Shown one piece after another: positions 1 to 9,987 of a DNA stretch of 64,000 nt (positions within the stretch are counted from its first letter, which is position 1; every line of letters begins with the position of its first letter). The position numbers and the translations under genes are program-made. The DNA is taken from contig JALJCQ010000015.1 in NCBI GenBank assembly GCA_023091665.1, forward strand, positions 2,790,001-2,854,000, read 5' to 3'. Source of the DNA: Pythium myriotylum (Eukaryota; Oomycota; Peronosporomycetes; Pythiales; Pythiaceae). A model generated the notes under the pieces. The model searched no databases. It was given only the letters and a program-made list of their open reading frames with translations, and was not told where the DNA came from.

Positions 1-191
1 AAGAGGACGAGTGATACGCGGTAGCTACTCATAGTGAGCTGCGCTGAGTTCAGGCGAATGACCCTTCTTTTAACCAGACTCAAAGCATCGTGGTGGCAGG
101 CATTTACTAACTTCTTGAAGCGGAGTAGCTATCACTAGGAGTCTCCAGTCTGCACTATTGGACGAGTCTCCGTGAACGCGTCTATAGTGGT

Positions 192-230
192 CTATAGTGT
201 ATTTCCCCATTCTGGGGATATACACTATAG
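192..230. repeat. Hairpin 1: 18-nt inverted repeat
   Basis: Arms CTATAGTGTATTTCCCCA (192-209) and TGGGGATATACACTATAG (213-230) pair with one mismatch around a 3-nt loop. A partial extra copy of the arm start (TCTATAGTGG) lies just before it at 181-190. Confidence 0.85.
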
Positions 231-241
231 AATTATCATCG

Positions 242-278
242 GCGTATTCGACACTGGGGACCCCAGTGTCGAAGACGC
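242..278. repeat. Hairpin 2: near-perfect palindrome
   Basis: Arms of 18 nt (242-259 and 261-278) around a single centre base. The core TTCGACACTGGGG pairs perfectly with CCCCAGTGTCGAA, and one mismatch occurs further out. It is only 11 nt from hairpin 1. Confidence 0.85.
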
Positions 279-282
279 AAAA

Positions 283-315
283 ACAAAAAATACCATGACA
301 TGGTGTTTTTTTTGT
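283..315. repeat. Hairpin 3: A-rich/T-rich inverted repeat
   Basis: An A-run followed by TACCATG, then CATGGTG followed by a T-run, forms an imperfect inverted repeat centred near 299. A shorter perfect one (AACACA-T-TGTGTT) follows at about 318-330. Together with hairpins 1 and 2 they form a series of adjacent foldable units. Confidence 0.65.
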
Positions 316-862
316 CTAACACATTGTGTTGGATGCTGTTCAACTCTTTTCAACGAATGGCGAAACCGATTGCCCAGAATGTACACCGCAGCAAGCACTC
401 CAACAGATCGTTTGTGTCACAAACTTTTAGATGGCAGTTTAATCTAGAACGGGAAACTTCAAATATATTTTTCGAATCCGAACGATTCGCGTGTCGGCCA
501 GTTCTGCGGATGCAACACCACGATACAGTGTAATACTCGCTCGCCAACACGCTCCGGTCCAACCCCTCTGGAGATGCAGACCCCAAACAATACTAGAGTC
601 TCAGCTAATTGTGAGCATTCACCTAGACCAGTAAACCGTGCCTTCAAAAAACAAACAAACTTCTTAACAGAGCATCTATTTGATATTGATGATCTGCATT
701 CAAACAATGGCAACGCGGAATGCCTAACAACTCAACAAGATCGCTTGGCACATCAACTTCAAGACGGGGGTTGGATCTACTCGAGTAGTAGCGTACAATC
801 ATTTGAGGATTGGAACTCGACTGCAAACGATTGTACGCCTATTTGGCAAACGCGACGCAGTG

Positions 863-2644
863 ATGACACCCAGTCGGACCTGTTTCCGCACCTCCCAGCT
901 TGGCCCTCCCGTTGGTAATGTGCTCCTCGAAGATCGGGATTTCAATGCCAACAATCGAGAACAACTCGATCTACCACTGGCGAACGCTACATCAAGGGCC
1001 GAGCCGCCACGACATGAACGCAAATATCACTGTGACAACACACCTCACCGCGGGGCCAACGAAGCGCGACTTCACCGCCTGTACGAAACCCCAGCTTCCG
1101 AGAACTCGCTCAACACTGTCCCATTTCTCTTCGGTGCTATCCGACCCGGCGGTATCGTCGATCTGTCCTCCAGCCGCCATGTTGGCCTTCCTCTGAACTG
1201 GGCCATTATTGGGTTCTTCGACGCTGCTGTCGCTGCGATATTGTACCCACTGCTCTGTGTATACCTTGGGTGCAGTGGGGAGCAGCTAAACGCAGTGCAT
1301 GCACTGTTTAGTGTACCGCGACTATTCAAGTTCCTCGTTGGATACCTTAGCGATTGCTTCCCCATCCACCGTCAACGTCGGAAGCCATATATGATTATCG
1401 GATGGATCGTCTTGATGATCTTCATGGGCGCCATCGTCTTCTTCAAGCATCCTACTCCCTACATGCTCGACGGTGTCGTCGCGAACAGTGACGCCGATAT
1501 ACAAGGCCTGCGCTACGTGATGATGATGCTTGCTGGTATGTTTGGACATTTGTTATGCACAGTGGCGTGCGAAGGGATGATGATTGAGTTTTCTCATCGT
1601 GAGGGCGAATATGGGCGAGGACGAGTGCAGTGCTTGTGTGTTTTGTCACGGTTCGCCGGCGAAGCTCTTGGCGGAATCTCGACATCCCTTGCTTTGAATA
1701 GCGCTGAATTTGGTGGCTCGTTTGCTGCTGCAGTCCCTCTCCGTGTTGTATTTGCAACGTATGTTCTCTTCGCAGCTACAGGACTCGCAGTGACGATGTT
1801 TTTCGTGACTGATGAGAAGACACCGATGAGCACTCAACGCGTCAGCACTCAGCTTCGTCGCACTTGGGACAATCTTCAGAAGCCAGTGGTATGGCATATC
1901 ACAGTAGTCGGCTTCTTCATCTTCGCCGGCATGTACTTCAGACCTTTCGAGTTGACCCAAGGGTACCGAGATTGGCTCGGGGCCTCATCACTCACGATCC
2001 AAGCCATCTCAGTGATGACAAGCCTAGGCAAAAGTGTTGGTGCTGCAATCTGGTTGATGTTCCTACTCAACGCAAACTGGCGGAAAACCGTGCTTCTGGC
2101 GAATGCTGTCGTGCTGCTTGTTGCGGTACCGGTGGAAGTCATGGCCGTGTACGATGTCCACCGGAGCCTCGCTGTCGCGTTGATCAAACATCAAGTGGGT
2201 GCACTTTTTGATGGATTCGCTTTCATTGTGTATATTCTCGTCGCTGTGGAAGTCGCGGAGCCTGGATACGAAGCTGTCACGTTTGGCATCATCACGACGG
2301 TCGCCAACCTCGGGCTCGTTGGTACAGCCGTGGGCAAGAACCTTCTGTCCTATGCGCCCAGAAGACTCACGCCTGAGACACCGGCGATCCGGAACCATGC
2401 CCAGAATTTGCTTCTTGTGAAGTACGCGCTGCGCGTGGCCATGATGGTGGTGGTGTGGCTATTGCTGCCGCGACAGAAGCGTGAGCTTCGTCTGCGATCT
2501 CTCCATAGCACACCGAATCTCGTGGTGCCGCTCGTGCTTTTCTCGGTCTTTGCTCTTCTTCTGGTCGTATCCGTTACGTCGGACCTGCTCGCGGTCTTTC
2601 CGTCGACGTGGTGCCTGGCGATCGCCGGCGGACGAGGCTGTTGA
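863..2644 (+). CDS. BT1/folate-biopterin transporter family protein 1
   Basis: Polytopic membrane protein of 593 aa, assigned to the BT1 (folate-biopterin transporter, MFS-related) family, whose known members import folates or pterins; the substrate here is not known. Seen in the sequence: about 12 hydrophobic segments, the loop motif IHRQRRKPYMIIGW, the block EVAEPGYEAVTFG, and LLPRQKRELR after a late membrane segment. The N-terminus has NVLLEDRDF and the C-terminus ends STWCLAIAGGRGC, both shared with the neighbouring paralogues. The ATG at 863 is chosen because it aligns with the starts of the paralogues; the open frame extends 60 nt upstream but without an ATG. It is the first of four head-to-tail copies and the most diverged of them at the N-terminus. 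Family call is firm, substrate unknown. Confidence 0.88.
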   Translation: MTPSRTCFRTSQLGPPVGNVLLEDRDFNANNREQLDLPLANATSRAEPPRHERKYHCDNTPHRGANEARLHRLYETPASENSLNTVPFLFGAIRPGGIVDLSSSRHVGLPLNWAIIGFFDAAVAAILYPLLCVYLGCSGEQLNAVHALFSVPRLFKFLVGYLSDCFPIHRQRRKPYMIIGWIVLMIFMGAIVFFKHPTPYMLDGVVANSDADIQGLRYVMMMLAGMFGHLLCTVACEGMMIEFSHREGEYGRGRVQCLCVLSRFAGEALGGISTSLALNSAEFGGSFAAAVPLRVVFATYVLFAATGLAVTMFFVTDEKTPMSTQRVSTQLRRTWDNLQKPVVWHITVVGFFIFAGMYFRPFELTQGYRDWLGASSLTIQAISVMTSLGKSVGAAIWLMFLLNANWRKTVLLANAVVLLVAVPVEVMAVYDVHRSLAVALIKHQVGALFDGFAFIVYILVAVEVAEPGYEAVTFGIITTVANLGLVGTAVGKNLLSYAPRRLTPETPAIRNHAQNLLLVKYALRVAMMVVVWLLLPRQKRELRLRSLHSTPNLVVPLVLFSVFALLLVVSVTSDLLAVFPSTWCLAIAGGRGC

Positions 2645-3203
2645 CCAGCTCGACGGTCTCAGAATGAGTTGTGGCCCGTCGCTGCACTGCAAAAGAACAG
2701 GCGCATCAACGAATAGAATCTGACTCGGTGGTTCGGGGTGCATTCTAGCCATGCCTATACTGTCTTAACGAACATAAACGATCCACATGGATGTGTATCT
2801 GCCGGTAAGAGCAGGCTGATATAGACACTTTCTGGCCTTTCAACAGCTGGTGATTGGCGTTACTGACACGTGGAAGTAAGTGAGTAACCGTGGATGACTT
2901 TCGAACTAGCTAGTTTGCCGAACAAGGTGAGCTTGGCATCTTTAGTCTAGAACAAGGTGCATTATTTCCAAAATAAGCTGGGTTTTTATTGCCCATTGCA
3001 CCGTCTTTTGAGAAAATAGCCCCTTCAGACGGGCGTTCCCATCGATGGCTGATCGAGTTAAGATGAGATCACCTCGCCTACTACCACATAGCCGGTGCGT
3101 GACTCCCCCCTCATCTCGTGGCCGTCACGGCTGGGAGGGGACCCCTTTGCCATTCTGACTCTCGTGCTTGGCCTCTCCATCGGCCAAGCATTTTGCGACA
3201 AGG
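2645..3203. other. Intergenic region between transporters 1 and 2
   Basis: About 560 nt without a supported gene. It should contain the terminator of transporter 1 and the promoter of transporter 2; I recognise no specific site. Confidence 0.6.
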
Positions 3204-5114
3204 ATGAACCTGCTGCGTCTCGGCCGCGGGGCCAAGCCCAAGGTCACCGAGCCGCAGACCAACACGCGCCGCGGCATCGTGCTCGTGGATGACGTCGACC
3301 TCTCGCGGTACCAGAACAACTACCAACTCTACGACACGGGGCAGTCCACGGGCCACCGCATCGTGCTGCTCGACCACAACACGCCGCCGAGACCCGAGTG
3401 GGTGCGCGTCAACAGCAAAGGCGATGCCTTCGCTAACAGCGGACCCGTGATCATGGGCAACAGCGGACGCTTCGAAACGCCGATCATCTGCGAGGACCAG
3501 CACTCGACCAACGACACCGACATCGCCCACAGTCTCACCAAGGTCTCGGTGAGCTCGGTCGACGCGCTGCCCTTAAGCCACGGGGCCATCCGACCTGGAG
3601 GGCCTGCCGATCTGTTCAGCACCGAGTACGTCGGGCTCCTGCTCAACTGGCTCGTCATCGGCTTTCTCAATGGCGGCACGTCGGCCATCGTTGTCCCCCT
3701 CTTCAAGAATTATTTCCAAATGGACGACTTCTCGACGGACGCGGTCGACGTGCTGCTGAATTTCGGGTGGTATTTCAAGTTCGTCTTTGCGTTCATCTCC
3801 GACTCGTGTCCAATCCGCGGCCAGCGACGCAAGCCCTACATTTACATAGGATGGATCTCGTTCGCTCTTTTCATGGTCGTGATGATGCTCATTCCGACGG
3901 CTGGTCCATTCACGGAAGAGCAAGCCAAGGAAAATCCAGACCTCCCAGATCAAGGACTGCGGTACGTATTCCCACTCATAATCGCGTCATTCGCACACCT
4001 CGTGGCGACTGTCGCGTGCGAAGGTATCATGGTCGAACTCGCGCAACGAGAAGGGGAGTTCGCGCGCGGGCAGACCCAATGTATTGTCGTCATGTTCCGG
4101 TTCATGGGGGAGTTTCTCGGCTGGCTTGCGCTGACGTTAGGCGCGAACGACGCTCAGTACGGTGGGGATTTCAGCGTGGCGTTGCCTGTGCAAGCCATTT
4201 TTGGGGTCTTCGGATTTGTCGCCACACTCGGGATAGTGTTTACCAAGTATTTTCTGGTGGATGAAGCGCTTCCTATGAGTGCGCAGCCAATCAAGATGCA
4301 GCTTCGACGTGTCTGGAGTATCGCACAGCAGCGACACACGTGCAAGCTCATGGTCTTTGGGTTTGTGTGCAAAGTGGCGACGACTTACAATGTCGCGGAG
4401 GCCTCAAAAGTGTACAGAATTTGGCTGAGAGCGAAGGATTTCGACACCAACATGTCTTCGACCATCGAGATCGCCGGAGCGGTGCTCACAGTATTCCTCG
4501 TCTACAAGCTCTGGCTCAACACTAACTGGCGAGCGCTTTTGCTCGGCAGCTTAGCCGTCGGCGTTGTCATCGCATTCCCCGTCGAGCTACTCACCTACTA
4601 CGCAGTCATTCGGGACCTCACATTCTACCTCACGAAAGATCAACTTGTGAACATGTGCGACATGGTAATTTGGCTGATCCGCCAACTCGTGATCATTGAA
4701 GTCTCGGAACCAGGGTACGAGGCCACGACTTATGGGATGATCACAACGGTCTACAACCTCGCCAACCCTCTCGTCATGTTTGTGAAGAAAGCGATCCCTT
4801 CCCTCGGCCTCGAGAACCTTAAGCTGGAGGAGTTCGCATCTGACACGTCGCATGTGCGACTCCACATGACAGTGGAGCAGATCGTCAAGATTGCTGTGCG
4901 CGTTATCCTCATCCTCGCCGTCACACCGTTGCTTCCTCGCCAAAAGCGAGATGTCGACGGATACAGAACAATCGGTGCAAAGAGCCCGACCACGCCCCTC
5001 GTGCTCTTCGCCATCTTCACGGTTATTTTCTTAGCGTCCATCACTTCCAATGTCCTCGCTCTCTTCGAGTCCACGTCGTGTCTACCGTTCGCAGGCGGCT
5101 CCGGGTGCAAATGA
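3204..5114 (+). CDS. BT1/folate-biopterin transporter family protein 2
   Basis: 636-aa paralogue of the preceding gene with the same architecture: a roughly 100-residue hydrophilic N-terminus with GIVLVDDVDLSRYQ, then GAIRPGGPADLFSTEYVGL leading into the first membrane segment, the loop IRGQRRKPYIYIGW, EVSEPGYEATTYG, and LLPRQKRDVD. It ends STSCLPFAGGSGCK, matching the conserved C-terminal tail. By family it is an integral-membrane solute carrier, plausibly of pterin/folate-like compounds. The ATG at 3204 is the first in frame that gives a paralogue-like N-terminus; the open frame upstream has no ATG. EVSEPGYEA replaces EVAEPGYEA, a conservative change. Substrate unknown. Confidence 0.88.
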   Translation: MNLLRLGRGAKPKVTEPQTNTRRGIVLVDDVDLSRYQNNYQLYDTGQSTGHRIVLLDHNTPPRPEWVRVNSKGDAFANSGPVIMGNSGRFETPIICEDQHSTNDTDIAHSLTKVSVSSVDALPLSHGAIRPGGPADLFSTEYVGLLLNWLVIGFLNGGTSAIVVPLFKNYFQMDDFSTDAVDVLLNFGWYFKFVFAFISDSCPIRGQRRKPYIYIGWISFALFMVVMMLIPTAGPFTEEQAKENPDLPDQGLRYVFPLIIASFAHLVATVACEGIMVELAQREGEFARGQTQCIVVMFRFMGEFLGWLALTLGANDAQYGGDFSVALPVQAIFGVFGFVATLGIVFTKYFLVDEALPMSAQPIKMQLRRVWSIAQQRHTCKLMVFGFVCKVATTYNVAEASKVYRIWLRAKDFDTNMSSTIEIAGAVLTVFLVYKLWLNTNWRALLLGSLAVGVVIAFPVELLTYYAVIRDLTFYLTKDQLVNMCDMVIWLIRQLVIIEVSEPGYEATTYGMITTVYNLANPLVMFVKKAIPSLGLENLKLEEFASDTSHVRLHMTVEQIVKIAVRVILILAVTPLLPRQKRDVDGYRTIGAKSPTTPLVLFAIFTVIFLASITSNVLALFESTSCLPFAGGSGCK

Positions 5115-5873
5115 AACAGTGCCGCCATCAGCTTCATTCAACCCCGTGCCAACATTGACGTTCTCAAGGCTATATTCAGTACAATGTCGTCGTCCCCACA
5201 GCATCTAACGAGCTATCCGATCAGCAGGAGCTCATCTATAATAATATCCGTCAAGACAAGCACGGAAGGCCGGTCTATGTCGTGCTTCAACGTCTCCAGC
5301 CTCGGCCACAAATTGCCATCCCCTAATGATATGTGGCGCAAGCCGATTTTAACTTTGCATGCAACGACTCGTCGACCGTCGGAACTGGCTTCTCCGGTCG
5401 TACTCATGTTGTCGTGTAGCCATGTCCAATCGAGCAAACGAAAAGAAGCTGTAAACACTGCCATCTGCTTCAAATCAAGGTATCTGGTGGCAAAAGCAAC
5501 TTCATTGAATCTCACCTGGTTCTGAAACTTCGAAGAAGAGAGATGTCACGAAGCACTCGCTGCATTGTCCACTCTGATATGAAACGGCCGCCTCCTCACT
5601 CTCCGTACAGTACCGTGGTGAGGCCATCGAGGAGACACGATCTCTACGCGTTTGTTCGCGCGTGCCTCAAATCTCCAGGTGGACAGTTCGTAGGGTTTCG
5701 AGACCTCGGAACTTTCGGTCCAGTGTGCAACTGCAGACGGGATCTGGGTGGTCGGTCGCGGCTATCCCCGTTTGCTGTGACGTACGAAGAACGCCTCGTC
5801 AATCGCTGAGTGTCCCTCTAACAAACGTGCGCACACAAGGCAGACCAGTTCTCGATTTGCGTACGTCGCAGTC
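5115..5873. other. Intergenic region between transporters 2 and 3
   Basis: About 760 nt. A few open frames of 60-115 codons exist, but none has recognisable motifs or a paralogue elsewhere in the window. I treat it as intergenic. Confidence 0.55.
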
Positions 5874-7781
5874 ATGACGCCGAGCTACTCGCGGTCGCAG
5901 CCCGGGTCTGTGGCGTCGCGAAACTCGCGGCCGCAGGAGATTGTGCTGCTCGAGGACGAGAACTTGTACAGGTATCAAGACGAGGGGGGTTCATTTCAAC
6001 AGGACGACCACGAGGCCATGCCTGTTGCCCGCACGTACGAAGAGACTTCGCAGTTTCCATCGAGATCGACGACGTCGTTCATGCCTACAGCTTCGGACCG
6101 CGGCAGTGAGTATGGGTATGCGTCAAGAGTCTTCCAGCTCCACGCAACGCCCTACGGATTCTCGAGTGTCCGAAAGCCCTCAATGAACTCTGTCGACACA
6201 GTCCCGCTCACGCACGGCGCGCTTCGAATGGGCGGCTCCGTTGATCTCTTCACCAAAGCCTACATTGGCCTTCTTCTCAACTGGTGCCTCGTCGGGTTCG
6301 TTAATGGCTCAATTTCTGGACTCGTGACCCCTTTTTTCGACAACTACCTGGGTCTTGATGACCAACAGAGTACCGCTGCCTCCACGCTTATTGACTTGCC
6401 GTGGTTGTTCAAATTCGTTGCGGGTTTCCTCTCCGACAGCCTTCCTATCCGCCGCCAGCGCCGGAAACCTTACATTTACATCGGCTGGGCAACGTTCGCA
6501 ATATTCATGGTGGCAATGTCGCTCATGAACGTGCCACGACCAAAGCACGAAGGCAGACCGGATTATTACCCCGATGCTTCTTCTCAAGGTGTCCGATATA
6601 TTTTCTCGATCATCGTCGGCTCCCTGGGCCATCTATTGGTCACGGCCGCGGTAGAAGGCACAATGGTGGAGTTCGCGCAGCGTGAGGGTGAGTTCGTGCG
6701 TGGACGCACACAGTCATGGTGTCTCGTCGCTCGTTTCGCGGGAGAGGCCTTCGGTGCCCTGGTAATGACCCTCTCGTTATACGACGAGGACTTTGGGGGA
6801 AATTTCGCAGTCGCCGTGCCTTTGCGTGTTGTGTTCGCGTTCCATGCTGTGCTCGCTCTGTTCGGCATCGTCGTCACCAAGCTGTGGTTCCACGAGGAGC
6901 TCACGATGATCACGAGCCAGCGACTCAAGTCGCAGTTCCGGCGCATTTGGAGCATCATGCAAAAACGTACGACGTGGCAGATCACGATCTTTGGGTTCAT
7001 CATCAAGTTCGTTTCGATGTACGAAGTCAAAGGGTATAGCAAGATCTATGAGGTGTGGATGCACGCCGGTAAACTCACAACTAACATCAACGACGCCATC
7101 GGCAGCGTCGGATCCGTTATCGCGGCCGCAGTTTTCATGCACTTCCTGCTCAACACAAACTGGCGCAAGATCTTGATGGGCGCGATTGTTCTGGGGCTCG
7201 TAGTGATGATTCCCATCGACATGATCACTGTTTTCGATGCGTACCGGAGCCTATTTCTCTACCTTCTCAAGATCCAGATCGTGTCCGTACTCGATGCCTT
7301 CCTTTTCATCTTGCGAATCGCCGTGATTATCGAAGTGGCTGAGCCAGGATATGAGGCTGTGACCTACGGTCTGCTCACCACCGCGTTCAACCTTGCGACA
7401 ATGGTCGAGTCAATGGTGAAAGCAGTTGCAACCAGTAACTGGAGTGACTCGATTACAGATATTCGAAGTGACACGTCAGCCGTTAGGTGGCATCTCGCTT
7501 ACCAGTTCTTCTTCAAGTACGGACTGAGAATCATTGGTATGCTCATCGTGCTGCCGCTGCTTCCTCGCCAAAAGCGCCACCTGAAAGAGCGGAACCTGAA
7601 CGGGCCATCGACACTCGTGGTTCCAATCGTATTATTTGTCGTGTTTGCTGCGCTCTTCGCTGTCTCGCTGACTTCCAACATCCTCGCGTTGTTCGGGTCG
7701 ACGTCGTGCTTGATTTTAGCCGGTGGTGACGGCTGCAACCATTCACACGACGTAGCAAACAGCACAGCACCCTCACTGTAA
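5874..7781 (+). CDS. BT1/folate-biopterin transporter family protein 3
   Basis: 635-aa BT1-family transporter. The N-terminal cytosolic segment has EIVLLEDENLYRYQ, the version closest to the consensus of the cluster. GALRMGGSVDLFTKAYIGL precedes the first membrane segment, and RRQRRKPYIYIGW, EVAEPGYEAVTYG and LLPRQKRHLKE follow at the expected places. The conserved tail STSCLILAGGDGC is extended by 16 extra residues, unlike copies 1 and 2. The start ATG at 5874 is the only sensible one. It lies in the same orientation as its neighbours, with separate intergenic spacers, so each gene probably has its own promoter. Substrate unknown. Confidence 0.88.
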   Translation: MTPSYSRSQPGSVASRNSRPQEIVLLEDENLYRYQDEGGSFQQDDHEAMPVARTYEETSQFPSRSTTSFMPTASDRGSEYGYASRVFQLHATPYGFSSVRKPSMNSVDTVPLTHGALRMGGSVDLFTKAYIGLLLNWCLVGFVNGSISGLVTPFFDNYLGLDDQQSTAASTLIDLPWLFKFVAGFLSDSLPIRRQRRKPYIYIGWATFAIFMVAMSLMNVPRPKHEGRPDYYPDASSQGVRYIFSIIVGSLGHLLVTAAVEGTMVEFAQREGEFVRGRTQSWCLVARFAGEAFGALVMTLSLYDEDFGGNFAVAVPLRVVFAFHAVLALFGIVVTKLWFHEELTMITSQRLKSQFRRIWSIMQKRTTWQITIFGFIIKFVSMYEVKGYSKIYEVWMHAGKLTTNINDAIGSVGSVIAAAVFMHFLLNTNWRKILMGAIVLGLVVMIPIDMITVFDAYRSLFLYLLKIQIVSVLDAFLFILRIAVIIEVAEPGYEAVTYGLLTTAFNLATMVESMVKAVATSNWSDSITDIRSDTSAVRWHLAYQFFFKYGLRIIGMLIVLPLLPRQKRHLKERNLNGPSTLVVPIVLFVVFAALFAVSLTSNILALFGSTSCLILAGGDGCNHSHDVANSTAPSL

Positions 7782-8309
7782 CCTATACCAGATATGCAAT
7801 ACAACTCAATAGATTCATGAGATACCGCAGCTTGTGTTTGTTCAGTACGTACCTCCAAAGATGGGAGACGACTTCTTCATGCGGCACTACGTACGGAAAC
7901 TGGATTTCAAGGCACGAGTCTCCCGCAATGTGGTCTTGCCGATCTCGCTGATGAGGTGATGAGGTGATTTCTTGGTTGTCATACTGTATCGGAAACTGGA
8001 CTAAACTCGTTGTAGCTCCCACAGCCTATGCAGTCGCAACCTCAGACCACAAACGAGCGTGCCGCATAGTAGCATGTATAGCCATTAGAGAAAAATGAAG
8101 GCTGCTTCAATGACATTGGAGCTGGTCTCGTAATCTCTGGGAGGATGTTTGGGTGAGGGTATGGGCCTAGACATGAAAAGGCTCAGGACCCGACCAGATA
8201 CAGGACTTTGTTGGCGATACAGTTTTAGTGACTTCGGACAGCGTCTGAAAGGTCGAACTGCGTTGAAAACGACTTCCGCTTGAACGAGAATTCTACGGAT
8301 TTATCGAAT

Positions 8310-8341
8310 CCCCCTCCCCCCCCCCCCCCCCCTCCCCCCCC
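8310..8341. repeat. Poly-C tract
   Basis: Thirty-two bases, all C except two T. The other strand is three G-runs separated by single A, so a G-quadruplex is possible there. Length may vary between isolates or be affected by sequencing error. Confidence 0.9.
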
Positions 8342-8347
8342 TTCATG

Positions 8348-8399
8348 AGTGCGTTTCAAACACTATGAATCCCTTGAAGCGAATCCCTTGAAACGCACT
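8348..8399. repeat. 12-nt inverted repeat with internal direct repeat
   Basis: Perfect arms AGTGCGTTTCAA (8348-8359) and TTGAAACGCACT (8388-8399). The loop contains GAATCCCTTGAAGC followed by GAATCCCTTGAAAC, a tandem 14-nt near-repeat. It directly follows the poly-C tract. Function unknown. Confidence 0.8.
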
Positions 8400-9987
8400 A
8401 GCAATCTCGTGGCCATGAAGTTGCTGCCTTGAAGATGAGCTGCTCAAGCAGGATAACTGTGGAGAAATCGTCAATCGGAAATCGACGTACCATGTGTTTG
8501 CAGGTTCTTTCTTGTGTTGTAGGTACCCTCGTCCCGTAAAATCAAGCCGACACTTTCAACACCGCACGATCGCGAAGCGAGAGGGTCACGGACGAAGACC
8601 GCCTCCGTGCCGAGGGCAAAGATCAGCTGCCTTAAGTACCAGATGCCACGCGCTTGACATTCTAATGGGAGCTGTGCAGGATTTCTCGGTAGAGAGCAGC
8701 AGAAAGAGGCATTTGGCGCGAGAGTTGAAGTTATTGCAGCCATCAATGGCACTCGATGAACTCCTGGTACAGTACAGCATCGGCTTCGGTACTGTACAGT
8801 GCGTATTGCATCAGACATCACTCAAGTTTCTCACGCCTCGACAACCGTGAACAGGACATCCCACTCTAGTCTGACGTGGGATCTGGATCCAACTGTGTGC
8901 AGTGCGTGGCTTATCGCTCGGATCGACATGTACATCGAGTGAACAAAACGATGATCCCAGATTGTGGATTCTCTTTCCCGGATCTGCAGAGATTTCAAAG
9001 CACTGAGTATTTGGGAATGTCTATGTCTATGTCTCCCTCGCAGTTGGAAATTACCGCTTTTCGTGCTGAAACGGACGATGTCTGTGTAGAGAAGCAGCCT
9101 AGGAAGCCATGCAGCCATCAAAAACAACCAGCACAATTCGCTCCGTGTGTCAAGATGAACCAGCAGCTGAGTGAACATGCTGAGCACGTCCACTCTCAGC
9201 TTCTCTCTACCGCGCTCTCTCTCGGTGGCTCCTCATCTGGCTGAAGCAACCGATCGGTACGGCAAGCGAGCGGTGACGCGAAATCTCTCCCAAACCACTG
9301 GTGTCCGTGGTCGCACTTCTCGTGATCAGCTGTGAGGCACACCAAGCCTTTGGCAACACCAGCTGGTTCGATCGCGCTCGAGCCGTCTTCACGGTCTGAG
9401 CCTGTAAAACTCCACAGGGGGTCAAGAACAACACCCGACAAAAGAGCCATCTCCATCTGAGATGATTGATCTTTGACAAGCTTCTCGATCGGCAAAATAC
9501 AGAAAAAGGTGATACGAAGGGAATATGTTCAAGAAGAGGTGATATAGTGTAGTTTTCAGACCTTATTTTGTCAGATATCCCAGGCTGATGCGTCACCACT
9601 CTGCCGTCTTTGTTGACGCGAACAGCTTCCGACCGTTCTCCACGCGCGTCGTGTGCACTCGGCGTCCTGTCTTTGCTTCACGACAGTTGACCTCGTCGTG
9701 ACGAAGCGTTTCGAGGCTCCTCCTCGAAAACGTGTTTGTTCTGCACCTGCTGGCCGGATGGATCTGGTCTGCGGCTCATCCACGACACACACACAAACGC
9801 GAGCGGAGAGGAGACCAATGTGTTGCGTCGGCTCCTCCTCGTCTCCCCTCCCCCATTGACTGGGTTCTCGTTCTCTCGCTTGAGGTCTTTCCACACGCCG
9901 ACTTGTTCGAACGGGAAGCTCACTCTCAAACACACCTGTGCTCGCGCTGATCTCCGTCTTCGCGGCCGGTGTACTGTAGACACGAAT

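Larger units (their letters stand above)
1..862. other. Intergenic region upstream of first transporter
   Basis: I see no convincing gene here; the short open frames lack codon bias and known motifs. The stretch is A/T-richer than the genes and holds a run of hairpins between about 181 and 335, listed separately. The last part is the 5' flank of the transporter gene that starts at 863. Confidence 0.6.
7782..9987. other. 2.2-kb intergenic region with poly-C tract
   Basis: No supported gene in about 2.2 kb. It contains a C-rich tract at 8310-8341 and an inverted repeat at 8348-8399. An open frame runs from about 9736 into the next transporter without a stop, but the ATG at 9988 gives the family-like N-terminus. 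Confidence 0.55.

Noticed and set aside
9736..9987. Extended N-terminus of transporter 4
   Set aside because: The additional 84 residues have no counterpart in the paralogues and no ATG is required there; ATG 9988 aligns with the family.
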